Positions 44,007 through 51,425 of a stretch of DNA of 64,000 nt are shown piece after piece. The notes beneath the pieces are model-generated. The model did no database searches. It worked only from the letters and a program-made list of their open reading frames with translations, and was not told the DNA's origin. The stretch covers positions 23,013 to 87,012 of the forward strand of contig JAFYVJ010000014.1 in assembly GCA_017549185.1 (NCBI GenBank), given 5' to 3'. Position 1 is the first letter of the stretch. Each line of letters starts with the position of its first letter. The translations under genes were made by a program, and so were the position numbers. Source of the stretch: Roseburia sp. Lineage in GTDB: Bacteria; Bacillota; Clostridia; Lachnospirales; Lachnospiraceae.

Positions 44007-45866
44007 ATGGCTTGGTATGAAGAGGCAGTATTTTATCACATTTATCCGTTAGGATTGACAGGAGCACCAAAACAGAATGACTATGGTGAACCGGTACACA
44101 GATTAGCGGATATGAAAGAGTGGATTGATCATATAAAGGAGACCGGATTTAACGCGATTTATATCGGACCGCTTTTTGAATCAGTGGGACACGGTTATGA
44201 GACCACAGATTATAAAAAGTTAGACAGTCGATTAGGTGATAATGCAGATTTGAAGGATTTTGTGGCAACCTGTCATGAAAAAGGAATTCGCGTAATTTTT
44301 GACGGTGTATTTAATCACACCGGAAGAGACTTTTTTGCGTTCAAAGATATAAAAGAAAATCGTGAGAATTCCAGATATAAAGACTGGTATTGTAATGTGA
44401 ATTTCTGGGGAAATAACGAGTATAACGATGGTTTTTCTTATGATAATTGGGGAGGCTATAACCTTCTTGTAAAACTGAATCAACGTAATCCGGAAGTGCG
44501 TGATTACATTTGTGATGTGATTCGTTTCTGGGTATCTGAATTTGATGTTGATGGTATCAGATTAGATGCGGCAGATGTATTAGATTTTGATTTTATGAAA
44601 GCATTGCGTCATGTGGCAAACGAAGTGAAACCGGAGTTCTGGTTAATGGGTGAGGTGATTCATGGTGATTATTGCAGATGGGCAAATTCTGATACGTTAC
44701 ATTCCGTAACGAATTATCATTTGCATAAAGCACTGTATTCAGGTCACAATGACCACAATTATTTTGAGATTGCACATACCGTAAAACGTTTAAATGATAT
44801 GGGTGGCTTAAAGTTATATAATTTTACAGATAATCATGATGTAGAGCGTATCTATACAAAGTTGAACAATAAAAAACATTATACACCGGCACATATTTTA
44901 TGTTACACACTTCCGGGAGTGCCATCCGTATACTATGGTTCCGAGTTTGGTATCGAAGGCAAAAAAGAGCGTTGGTCTGACGATTCCTTACGTCCGGAAT
45001 TACATTTAGAGGACTATAAAGATGCAAGAAAAAATAATCCATGTACAGCATTGATTGCGAAACTGGGAAAAGTCCGTCAGGAAGTGAAGGCATTGTCTTA
45101 TGGCGATTATCGTGAATTAATGCTTACAACCAGACAGTATGCTTTTTCTCGTAGTCATGAAGGGAATGTGGTTGTAGTTACTGTAAATAACGATGAGAGT
45201 GACTATGTAATGACCCTTCCGGTTGGCAATGCAGCAGAGTATATTGGAGTGTTGTCTGGACAAAAAGTATCTGTGGTAAATGGTAACATTGTTGTAAATG
45301 TGAAGGCAAATGATGGAGATATCTGGATTCCATATACAGGCGGTAGCGAGGATACACAGGTTGAAGAGACAGAAGTAGATGTATGTCAGGAAAATTGCGT
45401 AGATGCCGGTACAGGAAATGTACAACCGGAATGTGCAGAAGCAGAAAGCCACAAACAGCAGGAGATGGTTTGCATCGAAAATAATGAGACTGGTATGGCA
45501 GTAACTACAGACGAGAAGTTTGAAGAAGAAACGGAAGTTGCAAGTGAAGAACTTGTAAATGAAATAAACAGTGAAAACATTGCAGAAGAAGCAAGCGAAA
45601 TAAAGGACGGCAGTGAAGTGGAAACTTCTATAAGTGAAGCTCCAACTGCGGAAGTAGAAGCGGCTGTTTCTAAAGCAGAGAATGTGGTGAATGAAGCGTT
45701 GAAAGCTGCTTGTGAGAAAGCGTTTGAAGAAGGTAAAATTGCAGGACTTCAGGAAGCAATTTTAGCACGTATGGAACGCAATGGTTATGTCACAGACCAG
45801 ATGAGAAATGATGTGCGTAACCAGACACATATTCAATCATTGATTAATTGGGTGAAGAGCTTTTAG
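44007..45866 (+). CDS. Cytoplasmic GH13 alpha-amylase-family enzyme with acidic C-terminal extension
   Basis: The protein has 619 residues and no signal peptide. The GH13 barrel shows FDGVFNHTG, GIRLDAADV (nucleophile Asp, about residue 178), LMGEVIHG (acid/base Glu) and FTDNHDVERI (third Asp). A beta-sandwich follows to about residue 450. The next ~100 residues are an acidic, low-complexity linker rich in Glu, Thr and Val. The last ~50 residues (AFEEGKIAGLQEAILARMERNGYV) are helical. It probably acts on intracellular maltodextrin or glycogen-like substrates; the tail is not a recognised starch-binding module. Confidence 0.88.
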   Translation: MAWYEEAVFYHIYPLGLTGAPKQNDYGEPVHRLADMKEWIDHIKETGFNAIYIGPLFESVGHGYETTDYKKLDSRLGDNADLKDFVATCHEKGIRVIFDGVFNHTGRDFFAFKDIKENRENSRYKDWYCNVNFWGNNEYNDGFSYDNWGGYNLLVKLNQRNPEVRDYICDVIRFWVSEFDVDGIRLDAADVLDFDFMKALRHVANEVKPEFWLMGEVIHGDYCRWANSDTLHSVTNYHLHKALYSGHNDHNYFEIAHTVKRLNDMGGLKLYNFTDNHDVERIYTKLNNKKHYTPAHILCYTLPGVPSVYYGSEFGIEGKKERWSDDSLRPELHLEDYKDARKNNPCTALIAKLGKVRQEVKALSYGDYRELMLTTRQYAFSRSHEGNVVVVTVNNDESDYVMTLPVGNAAEYIGVLSGQKVSVVNGNIVVNVKANDGDIWIPYTGGSEDTQVEETEVDVCQENCVDAGTGNVQPECAEAESHKQQEMVCIENNETGMAVTTDEKFEEETEVASEELVNEINSENIAEEASEIKDGSEVETSISEAPTAEVEAAVSKAENVVNEALKAACEKAFEEGKIAGLQEAILARMERNGYVTDQMRNDVRNQTHIQSLINWVKSF

Positions 45867-45867
45867 T

Positions 45868-45950
45868 GTAACAGTTTAGCCGTAGACAAAATAGTAGGCA
45901 GATCGTGCTTGCACAAATGAGCATATTTCATTGACGAATGAAAGTGAGAA
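45868..45950. repeat. Partial copy of the 165-bp GTAACAGTTTAG element
   Basis: It begins GTAACAGTTTAGCC one base after the amylase stop. It matches the left ~65 bp of the complete element at 46284-46448 (ATAGACA-like, GTGCTTGCAC, AATGAGCATAT), then diverges. The right border is missing. It lies just upstream of the cobalamin riboswitch. Confidence 0.65.
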
Positions 45951-45977
45951 TGCTATACTGAATTCAACTGAATAAAA

Positions 45978-46172
45978 GCAATTAGGTGTCGGAACATTTG
46001 ATAAGCATGTGCAGGAATGTGCAGGTTGTGAAATGGTTCCGGTGAAAAGGGAAACAGGTGCAAATCCTGTACGAACTCGTCACCGTAATTAGGGAGCGAA
46101 GCTGAGATATCACTGGGAGACTGGGAAGATGGCGGATGCGATGAACTATAAGCCGGGAGACCTGCCTGATTG
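45978..46172 (+). promoter_or_regulatory. Cobalamin riboswitch (B12 box RNA)
   Basis: The conserved B12 aptamer elements appear in order: an AGGTG-type 5' segment near 45984, GGTTCCGGTGAAAAGGGAAACAG, the core GGTGCAAATCCTGTACG, then CGTCACCGTAA, and AGCCGGGAGACCTGCCT at the 3' end. It controls the downstream cobamide-related operon. An intrinsic terminator at 46530-46561 suggests control at the level of transcription, but a 165-bp repeat separates the two. Confidence 0.93.
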
Positions 46173-46283
46173 TTGTACGGAAATGTAAGTATCTTCTAAA
46201 GGTCGGATAGTACTGACAATTTGAAGAAATATACATTTTAAGACCACGAGTAATTGGTTGTACGTGAACTTGGAAAGTTTGTT

Positions 46284-46448
46284 GTAACAGTTTAGCCATA
46301 GACAGAATAATAGGCGAATCGTGCTTGCACGAATGAGCATATTATCTTGTCTATGAGCGGAACGCCATCTAATGAGCAAAGTTAGCTGCGTAGCAGCGAG
46401 AAAGCGACAACGTCGTCTTTGCGAATGTGGCGTGGGCTGAACTGTTAC
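46284..46448. mobile_element. 165-bp MITE-like element between B12 aptamer and terminator
   Basis: The ends are GTAACAGTTTAGCC and GGCTGAACTGTTAC, inverted with one mismatch. Inside are CGTGC-TT-GCACG and TAGACA...TGTCTA stems. No coding frame of note is present. A truncated sibling lies at 45868. It resembles a non-autonomous miniature element. Confidence 0.65.
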
Positions 46449-46529
46449 AGTTTGTTTTCAAAGCGAGCAGGCATTTGTTGAAAATGTGTGTTGAAAGATA
46501 CAGACTTTTCACGATATCTATGCGTGTAG

Positions 46530-46561
46530 AACCCTTTACCATTGTTGGTAGAGGGTTTTTT
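46530..46561 (+). terminator. Intrinsic terminator upstream of the cobamide operon
   Basis: AACCCTTTACC pairs with GGTAGAGGGTT (one G-U) around a short loop, followed by six Ts, 35 bp before the first gene. It is the likely expression platform of the cobalamin riboswitch. Confidence 0.8.
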
Positions 46562-46596
46562 AGTGCAAAGTTAGACAAAGGAGGAATAACAATCAT

Positions 46597-46836
46597 ATGG
46601 AAAATTCATATCGTTTTTTTGAAAATAGAAAATGTGAGTATTTCCCTTGCCACGATGGGATGGAAGAATTGAACTGTATGTTTTGCTATTGTCCTTTGTA
46701 TCGAGTGGAAAATTGTCCGGGCAATCCAAACTATTTGGATGTGAACGGAAAAAGTATAAAGGAGTGCAGTGATTGTACATTTCCACATCAGCCGGAAAAT
46801 TACGATGTGATTATTCAGATTTTAAGTAAAACGTAA
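46597..46836 (+). CDS. Cysteine-rich small-domain protein (PF04071-like)
   Basis: The protein has 79 residues, of which nine are Cys (CEYFPCH, NCMFCYCPLYRVENCPGN, ECSDCTFPHQPENYD). The pattern matches the cysteine-rich small domain, a probable metal-binding module that is often found near cobalamin genes. It is the first gene after the B12 riboswitch and lies 14 bp before the DUF4430 lipoprotein gene. GGAGG precedes ATG 46597. A role in cobalt or corrinoid handling is inferred from this context. Confidence 0.8.
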   Translation: MENSYRFFENRKCEYFPCHDGMEELNCMFCYCPLYRVENCPGNPNYLDVNGKSIKECSDCTFPHQPENYDVIIQILSKT

Positions 46837-46850
46837 AGGAGAAAAAAGTA

Positions 46851-47333
46851 ATGAAGAAAAGATTTTTGAGTGTAATGCTGATTGTGGCTATGGCATTATC
46901 TATGATTGCCTGCAATGGCACAAGCAACGGAGAAGTACCTGAAAAGTGTGGAACTGTTGAAGAGTCTGTAATAGGAACGGACTCTGTGGAGACAACTGAA
47001 ACTGCTGATGTAGCTGAGCAGGCAGTTGTACTTGGTGAAGGCAACACGGTATTTATGTTTACGGTAGTGGATGGCGAAGGAAACGAGAGCCTTTTTGAAA
47101 TTCACACAGAAAAAGAAAACGTAGGTGAAGCATTGACAGAGCTTGGTTTAATCGAAGGAGAAGAATCAGAGTATGGTTTGTTTGTAAAAACAGTAAACGG
47201 AATTACTGCTGATTATGAGACCGATGGTACGTATTGGGCGTTTTATGTAAATGGTTCTTATGCGATGTCCGGAGTGGATACGACAGTGATTACAGAAGGC
47301 GAAGCATATATGTTTAAGGTGGAAAAAGCGTGA
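46851..47333 (+). CDS. DUF4430 (transcobalamin C-terminal-like) lipoprotein
   Basis: The protein (160 aa) has a lipoprotein signal ending LSMIAC (Cys about residue 21), an acidic Thr/Glu/Val linker, then a DUF4430 domain. The domain shows GEALTELGLIEGEESEYGLFVKTVNGI and DGTYWAFYVNGSYAMSGVDTTVITEGEAYMFKVEK. DUF4430 is related to the C-terminal domain of animal transcobalamin and intrinsic factor. As it is under a cobalamin riboswitch and overlaps an ECF S-component gene by 4 nt (GTGA), it probably captures corrinoids at the cell surface. Confidence 0.85.
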   Translation: MKKRFLSVMLIVAMALSMIACNGTSNGEVPEKCGTVEESVIGTDSVETTETADVAEQAVVLGEGNTVFMFTVVDGEGNESLFEIHTEKENVGEALTELGLIEGEESEYGLFVKTVNGITADYETDGTYWAFYVNGSYAMSGVDTTVITEGEAYMFKVEKA

Positions 47334-47848
47334 AACTGACAGTGAGAGAAACGGTCGTATTTGCGATGTTAGGAGCTGTGATGTATGCCTCAAAGGTCAT
47401 TATGGAGCTGGCTCCTAATATCCATTTATTAGGGGTATTTACCATTGCGTTTACCGTTGTTTATCGAAAAAAAGCATTATATCCGATTTATATTTATGTG
47501 CTATTAAATGGCATCTTAAGCGGTTTTGCAACCTGGTGGATTCCGTATTTGTATGTATGGACCATTCTGTGGGGCGTTGTGATGTTATTGCCAAAACATA
47601 TGCCGAAAAAAGTTCAGGCACCGGTCTATATGGTGGTGTGTGCATTGCATGGATTTTTGTATGGAGTGTTATATGCACCGTCACAGGCGTTATTATTTGG
47701 ACTTAACTTTGAAGGGATGATTGCCTGGATTATTTCAGGACTTCCGTTTGACTTTATTCATGGAGTCAGTAACTTCTTTTGTGGAATACTTATCGTGCCG
47801 ATTGTTTCGTTGTTACGGCGTTTGGAGAATAGTATGCGACGAGATTGA
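47330..47848 (+). CDS. ECF transporter S component, probably for cobalamin or precursors
   Basis: The protein (172 aa) has about six membrane segments (for example VVFAMLGAVMYASKVIMELAPNI, LYVWTILWGVVMLLPKHM, FIHGVSNFFCGILIVPIVSLL). The N-terminal TVRETVVFAMLGAVMYASK resembles S components that bind the EcfT module. No EcfA or EcfT genes are adjacent, so it would use a shared energising module (group II). The start is GTG 47330 inside the lipoprotein stop. Riboswitch control points to a corrinoid substrate, comparable to CbrT-type systems. Confidence 0.82.
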   Translation: MKLTVRETVVFAMLGAVMYASKVIMELAPNIHLLGVFTIAFTVVYRKKALYPIYIYVLLNGILSGFATWWIPYLYVWTILWGVVMLLPKHMPKKVQAPVYMVVCALHGFLYGVLYAPSQALLFGLNFEGMIAWIISGLPFDFIHGVSNFFCGILIVPIVSLLRRLENSMRRD

Positions 47849-47924
47849 TTCGAACTCATAGAATAAGGAGTATGATATAAATGTTTCAATGTTGCAAGAA
47901 AAGTAAATTATTAGGATAAAATAG

Positions 47925-47956
47925 GAGCCGGTTTATCAGATGTGATGAACCGGCTC
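47925..47956. terminator. Bidirectional terminator between the B12 operon and argG
   Basis: GAGCCGGTTTATCA pairs with TGATGAACCGGCTC (one G-U) between convergent genes. TTGTATT follows on the + strand and CCTATTTTA on the minus strand. Confidence 0.82.
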
Positions 47957-47974
47957 TTGTATTAGCTAGTGATA

Positions 47975-49195
47975 TTATTTGTTCTGTTCAACTTCCTGCA
48001 TTTTCATTGCACGAACTTTAAGTGGAAGTCCGAATAATGTAATGAAGCCTTCTGCATCATGGTGGTCATATAAATCACCTGTTGTAAAGCTTGCAAGAGA
48101 TTCGTTATAAAGTGTATATGGAGAAGTAGTTCCGGCTTTGATGATGTTACCTTTGTAAAGTTTGAACTTAACTTCACCTGTTACATATTCTTGTGTAGAA
48201 GTTACAAATGCCTGTATTGCTTCACGAAGTGGTGTGAACCATTTTCCTTCGTATACAATCTGAGCCATTTTGTTGCCCATGTCTTTTTTCACTTCCATAG
48301 TAGCACGGTCAAGAACTAATTCCTCTAACTGCTGGTGAGCTTCCATAAGAATAGTTCCGCCTGGTGTCTCATAAACACCACGGGATTTCATACCCACTAC
48401 ACGATTTTCTACGATATCAACGATACCGATACCGTGTTTGCCACCAAGTTCGTTGAGTGTGCGGATGATATCAGAAACTTTCATTTCTTTTCCATTTACA
48501 GATGTTGGAACACCTTTTTCGAATGTCATAGTAACGTATTCGCCTTCGTCAGGAGCTTTTTCAGGAGATACGCCAAGCACTAATAAGTGGTCGTAGTTTG
48601 GTTCCTGTGAAGGGTCTTCAAGTTCAAGACCTTCATGGCTGATGTGCCAAAGATTACGGTCACGGCTGTAGCTTGAATTTGCTGAAAATGGAAGGTCAAT
48701 ACCATGTGCTTTACAGTATTCGATTTCTTCTTCACGTGACTGCATATTCCATTTATCATCTCTCCAAGGAGCAATAATCTTTAAGTCTGGAGCTAATGCT
48801 TTGATACCTAATTCAAAACGAATCTGGTCATTACCTTTACCGGTAGCACCGTGACAGATAGCAGTAGCGCCTTCTTTTCTTGCAATTTCTACTAATCTCT
48901 TAGCGATACCTGGACGAGCCATAGATGTTCCAAGTAAGTATTTGTTTTCATATACTGCATTTGCCTGAACACATGGAACGATAAAATCATCACAGAATTC
49001 ATCAATAAGATCTTCGATGTATAATTTGGTAGCACCGGATAATTTTGCTCTTTCTTCTAATCCATCCAATTCTTCGCCCTGTCCGCAGTCAATACAGCAG
49101 CAGATAACTTCGTAATCATAATTTTCCTTTAACCATGGAATAATAGCTGTGGTATCAAGACCACCTGAGTATGCTAAAATAACTTTCTCTTTCAT
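47975..49195 (-). CDS. argG: Argininosuccinate synthase
   Basis: The enzyme (406 aa) joins citrulline and aspartate using ATP. The N-terminal [17 protein letters not shown] is the PP-loop. [35 protein letters not shown] and [12 protein letters not shown]-like blocks (as [17 protein letters not shown]) complete the family pattern. It lies opposite to the argC operon, separated by a 343-bp region with possible Arg boxes. argF and argH are not in this window. Confidence 0.96.
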   Translation of the reverse strand: MKEKVILAYSGGLDTTAIIPWLKENYDYEVICCCIDCGQGEELDGLEERAKLSGATKLYIEDLIDEFCDDFIVPCVQANAVYENKYLLGTSMARPGIAKRLVEIARKEGATAICHGATGKGNDQIRFELGIKALAPDLKIIAPWRDDKWNMQSREEEIEYCKAHGIDLPFSANSSYSRDRNLWHISHEGLELEDPSQEPNYDHLLVLGVSPEKAPDEGEYVTMTFEKGVPTSVNGKEMKVSDIIRTLNELGGKHGIGIVDIVENRVVGMKSRGVYETPGGTILMEAHQQLEELVLDRATMEVKKDMGNKMAQIVYEGKWFTPLREAIQAFVTSTQEYVTGEVKFKLYKGNIIKAGTTSPYTLYNESLASFTTGDLYDHHDAEGFITLFGLPLKVRAMKMQEVEQNK

Positions 49196-49253
49196 ATGTA
49201 GATCCCTTTCCTTTTATCATATTCTATAGCCTTGCACGAATGCTTTGGCCTAA

Positions 49254-49267
49254 TGAATAATTACGTT
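49254..49267 (-). promoter_or_regulatory. Possible ArgR box upstream of argG
   Basis: TGAATAATTACGTT matches the Arg-box pattern TGAATWWWWATTCA in its left half (first ten bases) but poorly in the right half. It lies about 60 bp upstream of the argG start codon. Confidence 0.35.
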
Positions 49268-49479
49268 AAAAACACTATATACCATGTTAAAAAGAAAATC
49301 AAGTGCAAAATTATACAAAAATTATTAATATTTATACAAAAATGTGTATAAACATGCGAAGTATAAGTATATATTATAATAAAGAAAAGTTTCGGTTATA
49401 GAAGTGAGCTATTAATAAACACTAATTATAAAGAAAAGGAATTTAAACGTGTATATTACATAAAAAATAAAAATAGGGC

Positions 49480-49514
49480 TTGCATATCTGAGAGAGGATA
49501 TGTATAATTATGCA
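49480..49514 (+). promoter_or_regulatory. argC promoter with overlapping Arg box
   Basis: TTGCAT (49480-49485) and TATAAT (49503-49508) have exactly 17 nt between them. TGTATAATTATGCA (49501-49514) overlaps the -10 box and differs from an ideal Arg box at two positions. Repression by ArgR is therefore likely. The rest of the 343-bp argG-argC gap is AT-rich, with two TTATACAAAAAT direct repeats. Confidence 0.65.
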
Positions 49515-49538
49515 AAAGAATATAAGGGGAAATAGAAT

Positions 49539-50594
49539 ATGATAAAAGTAGGGATTATAGGAGCAACCGGATATGCTGGTAACGAATTGGTTCGTTTGCT
49601 CATGGGACATAAAGAAGCTGAGATTAAATGGTATGGTTCCAGAAGTTATGTGGAACAAAAATATGCAAGCGTATACCAGAATATGTTTGAGATAGTGGAA
49701 GATACTTGTCTCGATGACAATATTGAGGCGTTAGCAGAGCAGGTAGATGTGATTTTTACAGCGACACCGCAAGGATATTTAGCAGGTGTTCTGACAGAGG
49801 AGATTTTAAATAAGGTAAAGATTGTTGATTTGAGTGCAGATTTCCGTATTAAGGATGTCAGTGTTTATGAGGAATGGTATAAGCTTGAGCATAAGAGTCC
49901 ACAGTTTATTGAAGAGGCGGTATATGGACTTTGTGAGATTAACCGTGAAAAAGTAAAAGGTGCCAGATTAGTGGCAAATCCTGGATGTTACACGACTTGT
50001 TCGATTTTGACAGCTTATCCATTGGTAAAAGAAGGGTTAATTGATCCAAACAGCATTATTATCGATGCGAAATCCGGTACTTCGGGTGCTGGGCGTGGAG
50101 CGAAGCTTCCGAATCTGTTCTGTGAAGTGAATGAGAATATGAAAGCATATGGTGTAGCGAGTCATAGACATACCCCTGAGATTGAAGAGCAGTTAGGTTA
50201 TGCGGCAGGACAGGAGATTTTTGTCAATTTTACACCACACCTTGTTCCAATGAATCGTGGTATTCTGGCAACAGAATATGCAACATTATATAGGAAAGAA
50301 GACGGTACATATCCTACTTATGAGGAAGTAAAAGCTGTATATGATAAATATTATAAGAACGAAAAGTTTGTCCGTGTATTAGATAAAGATGTATACCCTG
50401 AGACAAAATGGGTAGAGGGAAGCAACTATGTAGATGTGAACTTTAAGATTGATAGTCGTACCGGCAGAATTATTATGATGGGTGCGATTGACAATTTGGT
50501 GAAAGGTGCAGCGGGACAGGCAGTACAGAATATGAATTTGTTATTTGGATTAGATGAAGCAGAAGGCTTAAAGCTGGTTCCAATGTTCCCATAA
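49539..50594 (+). CDS. argC: N-acetyl-gamma-glutamyl-phosphate reductase
   Basis: The enzyme (351 aa) reduces N-acetylglutamyl phosphate to the semialdehyde using NADPH. IGATGYAGNELVRLL is the Rossmann motif, and VANPGCYTTCSI carries the catalytic Cys (about residue 149). SGTSGAGRGAK and SHRHTPEIEEQLG complete the site, the latter including the catalytic His region. Length and motif order are those of the long ArgC type. It is the first gene of argC-GNAT-argJ-argB-argD. Confidence 0.96.
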   Translation: MIKVGIIGATGYAGNELVRLLMGHKEAEIKWYGSRSYVEQKYASVYQNMFEIVEDTCLDDNIEALAEQVDVIFTATPQGYLAGVLTEEILNKVKIVDLSADFRIKDVSVYEEWYKLEHKSPQFIEEAVYGLCEINREKVKGARLVANPGCYTTCSILTAYPLVKEGLIDPNSIIIDAKSGTSGAGRGAKLPNLFCEVNENMKAYGVASHRHTPEIEEQLGYAAGQEIFVNFTPHLVPMNRGILATEYATLYRKEDGTYPTYEEVKAVYDKYYKNEKFVRVLDKDVYPETKWVEGSNYVDVNFKIDSRTGRIIMMGAIDNLVKGAAGQAVQNMNLLFGLDEAEGLKLVPMFP

Positions 50595-50690
50595 GAAAAT
50601 GTTTTTGCATTGTATGTCACATGATTTAGCAGAGAGCATCAGAGTGACTGTATGGCAAAAAATATTTTAGAAAACATAGAGAGGATTTAT

Positions 50691-51152
50691 ATGGTAACTG
50701 AAAAACTTTCCATCCGTATGATGACGATGGAAGATTATGATGAATTACATAAACTATGGATGGGGATTCATGGGTTTGGAATTCGTAGTATAGATGATTC
50801 GCGAGAAGGGATAGAGCGTTTTATCAAGCGTAATCCAACTACTAGTATGGTAGCTTTTTATGAGGAGGAGCTGGTAGGCGGAATCCTTTGTGGGCATGAT
50901 GGACGCAGGGCGTGTCTCTATCATGTTTGTGTAAAGGAAGCATACCGCAAGCATGGTATCGGTCAGAAAATGGTTTTGGCATGTATGGAAGCTTTAAAAG
51001 CGGAACATGTGAATAAAATCAATTTGATTGCTTTTAAGAAAAACGAAGTGGGAAATCGTTTTTGGCAAGGGCTTGGCTGGAGCTATCGGGATGATGTGAA
51101 TTATTACGAATGTGTATTAAATGAGGAAAATGTGACGACATATGTGGAGTAA
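50691..51152 (+). CDS. GNAT family N-acetyltransferase in the arginine operon
   Basis: The protein (153 aa) is a compact GNAT domain. RMMTMEDYDELHKLW lies at the N-terminus. The acetyl-CoA site is LYHVCVKEAYRKHGIGQKMV, with the R/QxxGxG/A pattern as RKHGIG, then INLIAFKKNEVGNRFWQGLGW. ATG 50691 follows GAGAGGAT; the longer frame to 50652 lacks a binding site. Its place between argC and argJ suggests acetylation of glutamate or an arginine-pathway intermediate, but the fold alone cannot tell. No ArgA-type kinase domain is present. Confidence 0.85.
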   Translation: MVTEKLSIRMMTMEDYDELHKLWMGIHGFGIRSIDDSREGIERFIKRNPTTSMVAFYEEELVGGILCGHDGRRACLYHVCVKEAYRKHGIGQKMVLACMEALKAEHVNKINLIAFKKNEVGNRFWQGLGWSYRDDVNYYECVLNEENVTTYVE

Positions 51153-51292
51153 CAAGTAGGAAAAATCCTCTGCTCACCAGAGGAAAAACTCTGCAAGCAG
51201 AGTCGCATTTTGCGCGAGTAGCGAGGAAAATTACGTGCTGGCACGAAAATTTGACGAGCACCGCGTCAACCATGAGAATTTTATTCTCATGG
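51151..51292 (+). repeat. String of small perfect hairpins upstream of argJ
   Basis: The stretch opens at the GNAT stop with AACAAGTAGG and ATCCTCTG, as in the Shine-Dalgarno repeat family. It then contains successive hairpins: CCTCTG/CAGAGG (51167-51183), CTCTGC-AA-GCAGAG, CGTGC-TG-GCACG (51234-51245), TTGACG/CGTCAA (51251-51269) and CCATGAGAAT-TTT-ATTCTCATGG (51270-51292). It looks like a degenerate, partly remodelled copy of the repeats that follow. Confidence 0.65.
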
Positions 51293-51420
51293 TTTCTTAC
51301 AGAAAACAAGGAGGCTAGCTCCTCTGCTCGTCAGAGGACTCGCATTTTCTTACAGAAAACAAGGAGGCTAGCTCCTCTGCTCGTCAGAGGACTCGCATTT
51401 TCTTACAGAAAACAAGGAGG
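51293..51420 (+). repeat. 53-bp tandem repeats carrying AAGGAGG, upstream of argJ
   Basis: TTTCTTACAGAAAACAAGG recurs at 51293, 51346 and 51399, an exact 53-bp period with two full units and a partial third. Each full unit has a CCTCTG-CTCGT-CAGAGG hairpin, and its AGGAG can pair with the following CTCCT. Only the last AAGGAGG (51414-51420) is free of a following CTCCT, and it serves argJ. Confidence 0.85.
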
Positions 51421-51425
51421 AGCAT

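Noticed and set aside
46427-46672. Frame over the terminator and start of the Cys-rich gene
   Set aside because: It crosses an intrinsic terminator and overlaps the well-supported Cys-rich gene in another frame.
51293-51420. CRISPR array
   Set aside because: The units are contiguous tandem copies with no variable spacers.
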